Positions 61,799 through 64,000 of a stretch of DNA of 64,000 bases are shown here, in pieces. Both the position numbers and the translations under genes were made by a program. The number at the start of each line of letters is the position of its first letter. The first letter of the stretch is position 1. Source of the stretch: Chitinophagaceae bacterium. GTDB taxonomy: Bacteria > Bacteroidota > Bacteroidia > Chitinophagales > Chitinophagaceae. The stretch is taken from NCBI GenBank assembly GCA_016787085.1, contig JAEUVJ010000059.1, positions 62,001-126,000 of the forward strand. Reading direction: 5' to 3'. The notes beneath the pieces were generated by a model, which saw only the letters and a program-made list of their open reading frames with translations, did not search any database and was not told the origin of the DNA.

Positions 61799-62680
61799 TT
61801 ACACTTTGCTCATCAGCAATGCCAGCAATACCACCGGCAGGTATATATAGCTTCCAAACATCACCCTTCTCGCAGCGGGCACTTCCATTGACTGGTACAA
61901 CTTCACACTCCGCATGATCATAAATGCATTGGCCAATATGATCAGGAACAAACCTATCATTCCTGAAACTGTGCCGTATTCACACATGCCTGTATAATAA
62001 GGTATCAGTGTTACCGGCAGCAGCAGCAACGAATAGATCACCGTCTGCAATGCCGTGAACTTTGTCGGTCCCTTATCTGAGGGCAACAGTTTAAACCCTA
62101 CTCTCGAATAGTCCATATGCGCTATCCAGGCAATGGCCCAGAAATGCGGGAACTGCCACAAGAACTGAATACCAAAAAGTATCCAACCTCCCGTTGACAG
62201 TTTATCATCCCCTGCTGCCCACCCGATCAAACAAGGCAAAGCTCCCGGAAATGCACCCACCAATACTGCTATTGAACTGACTTTCTTCAATGGCGTATAG
62301 ATGAACGCATACAGGAACAAACTGAATGCAGCCAGACCGGCCGCTGTCCAGTTGAAAAAGTTACCCAGGATATAAACCCCGGCCGCACCCGTAAGGATAG
62401 CAAAAGCCCATCCTTCCTGTACACTCAGCCTTCCTGAAGCCACGGGCCTTTTGCCTGTCCGCTTCATTTGTGCATCGGTATCTTTTTCCACTACCTGGTT
62501 GATGGCATTAGCGCTGCCTGTTACCAGCATCCCACCTGCAAAGAGCAATAACACCCATTTCCATTTCTCCTCGTATTGATCAAAGGCTGGTGTCAATACA
62601 AAACTCATCACACTGCTGAACACCACCATGATGCTAAGTGAAGGCTTGATCAGTTGTAAATAGTCCTTTATCTTCTTCAT
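61799..62680 (-). CDS. ctaB: Protoheme IX farnesyltransferase (heme O synthase)
   Basis: About 293 aa from ATG at 62680 (an in-frame ATG 14 codons earlier is an alternative). UbiA-superfamily prenyltransferase with the first Asp-rich motif NAINQVVEKDTDAQMKRT and KRPVASGRL, followed by about eight to nine membrane helices. It adds a farnesyl group to heme B to make heme O for the oxidase. It lies between subunit I and subunit III, a common Bacteroidota arrangement. Confidence 0.93.
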   Translation of the reverse strand: MKKIKDYLQLIKPSLSIMVVFSSVMSFVLTPAFDQYEEKWKWVLLLFAGGMLVTGSANAINQVVEKDTDAQMKRTGKRPVASGRLSVQEGWAFAILTGAAGVYILGNFFNWTAAGLAAFSLFLYAFIYTPLKKVSSIAVLVGAFPGALPCLIGWAAGDDKLSTGGWILFGIQFLWQFPHFWAIAWIAHMDYSRVGFKLLPSDKGPTKFTALQTVIYSLLLLPVTLIPYYTGMCEYGTVSGMIGLFLIILANAFMIMRSVKLYQSMEVPAARRVMFGSYIYLPVVLLALLMSKV

Positions 62681-62773
62681 ATCAGCCCTCACTTTCGAGG
62701 CTATGCCGAAGCAAACCTCCATTATATTTATGCTCCCAACTTCTGTACTACTATCATCGTCCCTTACAGTTTA

Positions 62774-62792
62774 CCCTGAGCAAAACGAAGGG
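62774..62792. repeat. REP-like element CCCTGAG...CGAAGGG
   Basis: The 19-bp segment CCCTGAGCAAAACGAAGGG has complementary ends (CCCT/AGGG) and resembles the dispersed CTTCG...CTCAGGG palindromes seen in many genomes. It lies in the 245-bp gap between ctaB and the subunit I gene, which otherwise shows no gene. Confidence 0.45.
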
Positions 62793-62903
62793 CACTCCTG
62801 GACTTCCTATTCACTATTCAACAAATTGTCGCACCTGCGGAGCTTCTATCTTTCTTCTTTAAAAAACTCTTCGGATCAATAAATGAAGCATTCAACCTAA
62901 GTC

Positions 62904-62917
62904 CTCCCTTTAGGGAG
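62904..62917 (-). terminator. Small hairpin CTCCC-TTTA-GGGAG after the subunit I gene
   Basis: A 5-bp stem with a 4-nt loop 9 bp after the subunit I stop codon. On the minus strand it is followed by GACTTAGG, without a T-run, so it is a weak terminator or another short palindromic repeat similar to those in the paa operon. Confidence 0.35.
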
Positions 62918-62925
62918 ACAGAGGG

Positions 62926-64000
62926 TTAATGCTTGCTCTCATTCGCTCCTACCGGCTCCGTCTGCGGAATAAATTCCCTTCCGTCTTTACCATAATCATA
63001 CGCCCAGCGGTGTACCTCGGGTATCTCTCCCTCCCAGTTACCATGACCCGGGTTGATCGGCGTTGTCCATTCCAGTGTATTGGCGCCCCAGGGGTTGGTG
63101 CTGGTTACTTTTCTTCCTTTGAAAATAGAATAGAAGAAATTGAACACAAACATCAGCTGAACTGCAAATACAATAATAGAAACAACGGTGATCATCTTAT
63201 CGAGATCGCCAAACTGGTTGAATGATTTCCAGATAGACTTATCCAGGTAACGGCGCGGCATACCGGCCAATCCTTCATAGTGCATGGGCCAGAAGATCAG
63301 GTAAGACCCGATCATCGTAACCCAGAAATGGACGTACCCTAATGTTGCATTCAGGTAGCGACCAAACATTTTCGGGAACCAGTGATACACTCCGGCAAAC
63401 ATGCCGAACATGGATGCCACACCCATTACTATATGGAAGTGGGCCACAACGAACATGGTATCATGCAGGTGAATATCAATCGTTGAATTTCCTAAGAATA
63501 TACCTGTCAAACCACCGGAGATGAACAGGCTCACGAAACCGATCGCAAATAAAGTGGAAGGGAACAACCTGATATTACCTCTCCATAATGTCGTCAGCCA
63601 GTTGAATACTTTAATGGCCGATGGTACGGCGATCAGCAAAGTAAGCAACACGAACACGGATCCGAGGAACGGGTTCAGCCCGGTCACGAACATGTGGTGT
63701 GCCCATACAAGGAATGCGAGGATCGCAATAGCAAACAATGAACCCAGCATCGCCATATAACCAAAGATCGGTTTGCGTGAATTGACCGATAAAATTTCCG
63801 ACACCATGCCCATCGCCGGCAAAAGAATGATATATACCTCGGGGTGACCGAGGAACCAGAACAGGTGCTGGAACAGAATAGCGCTTCCTCCTTCGTTCGG
63901 TAATACCTCCCCGGCTACTACTATATCACTTAAATAGAAACTTGTTCCCAGGTTACGGTCGAACAACAGGAGAATAAGACCTGACAAAAGAACCGGGAAT
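62926..64000 (-). CDS. ctaD: Cytochrome c oxidase subunit I, C-terminal part
   Basis: The frame is open to the right edge; about 358 residues are visible and the N-terminal part is outside the window. The Cu-B/Tyr motif GHPEVYIILLP, the HHMFVTG pair of Cu-B His ligands and the heme ligands in DTMFVVAHFHIVMGVASMFG are all intact. The C-terminal tail (GKDGREFIPQTEPVGANESKH) is soluble. It is the catalytic subunit of an A-type heme-copper terminal oxidase. Subunit II should lie further right. Confidence 0.95.
   Translation of the reverse strand, partial: FPVLLSGLILLLFDRNLGTSFYLSDIVVAGEVLPNEGGSAILFQHLFWFLGHPEVYIILLPAMGMVSEILSVNSRKPIFGYMAMLGSLFAIAILAFLVWAHHMFVTGLNPFLGSVFVLLTLLIAVPSAIKVFNWLTTLWRGNIRLFPSTLFAIGFVSLFISGGLTGIFLGNSTIDIHLHDTMFVVAHFHIVMGVASMFGMFAGVYHWFPKMFGRYLNATLGYVHFWVTMIGSYLIFWPMHYEGLAGMPRRYLDKSIWKSFNQFGDLDKMITVVSIIVFAVQLMFVFNFFYSIFKGRKVTSTNPWGANTLEWTTPINPGHGNWEGEIPEVHRWAYDYGKDGREFIPQTEPVGANESKH

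Noticed and set aside
1..64000. CRISPR array, tRNA or rRNA genes, transposases, prophage or toxin-antitoxin genes
   Set aside because: Looked for regular spaced repeats, tRNA-like cloverleaf segments, conserved rRNA stretches and transposase or integrase motifs; none was found.

Overview
The window looks like a chromosomal segment of a Bacteroidota member, most likely a Chitinophagaceae relative. The evidence is three SusC/SusD pairs, FecR-type anti-sigma/ECF sigma pairs, two proteins with type IX secretion C-terminal sorting domains, promoter -7 elements of the TAnnTTTG type, few recognisable Shine-Dalgarno sequences, and a Bacteroidota-style cytochrome oxidase cluster. I see no rRNA, tRNA, CRISPR array, transposase or prophage.

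Layout. (1) 1-7256, minus strand: ECF sigma, FecR anti-sigma, SusC with an STN signalling domain, SusD and a LamG lipoprotein that runs off the left edge. (2) 7381-31796, minus strand: a tightly packed run of catabolic genes behind a second SusC/SusD pair. From its promoter end it encodes SusC, SusD, a phosphodiesterase-like lipoprotein, a GH144-type glucanase, two Gfo/Idh/MocA dehydrogenases, an SDR, a ROK kinase, a Rieske oxygenase, then (past an antisense MFS transporter gene) a SIS isomerase, a MetE-core protein, a NagB-type deaminase, a metal-dependent lactonase-like protein, DoxX, a GMC oxidoreductase, a GH43-like enzyme, an SGNH esterase and a GH3 glucosidase. A divergent AraC-type regulator sits at 32017-32889. 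(3) 32970-48670, minus strand: a second ECF sigma/FecR/SusC/SusD/LamG module followed by a large FG-GAP/UnbV lipoprotein, two GH30 enzymes and a second GH144-type enzyme. (4) 48854-54129, plus strand: a phenylacetyl-CoA epoxidase cluster, paaABCD-G-I-(membrane protein)-Y. (5) 54352-57938, plus strand: two tandem paralogous T9SS cargo proteins. (6) 58129-64000, minus strand: the 3' part of a cytochrome c oxidase cluster (subunit I, heme O synthase, two subunit III proteins, subunit IV, SCO, DUF420).

How it may fit together. Regions 2 and 3 combine an endo-beta-1,2-glucanase family (GH144, twice), a family containing beta-1,6-glucanases (GH30, twice), a GH3 beta-glucosidase, an SGNH esterase and a phosphodiesterase-fold lipoprotein. 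This is the activity set needed to strip and depolymerise a beta-1,2/beta-1,6-linked glucan with phospho- and acyl-substituents, which describes the osmoregulated periplasmic glucans of Proteobacteria. That target is my inference. Inside region 2, the combination of a Rieske oxygenase with a Glu at the bridging position, a standalone MetE catalytic core and amino-sugar-type enzymes (NagB, SIS, ROK) does not match a pathway I know, and is the best candidate for an undescribed catabolic route.
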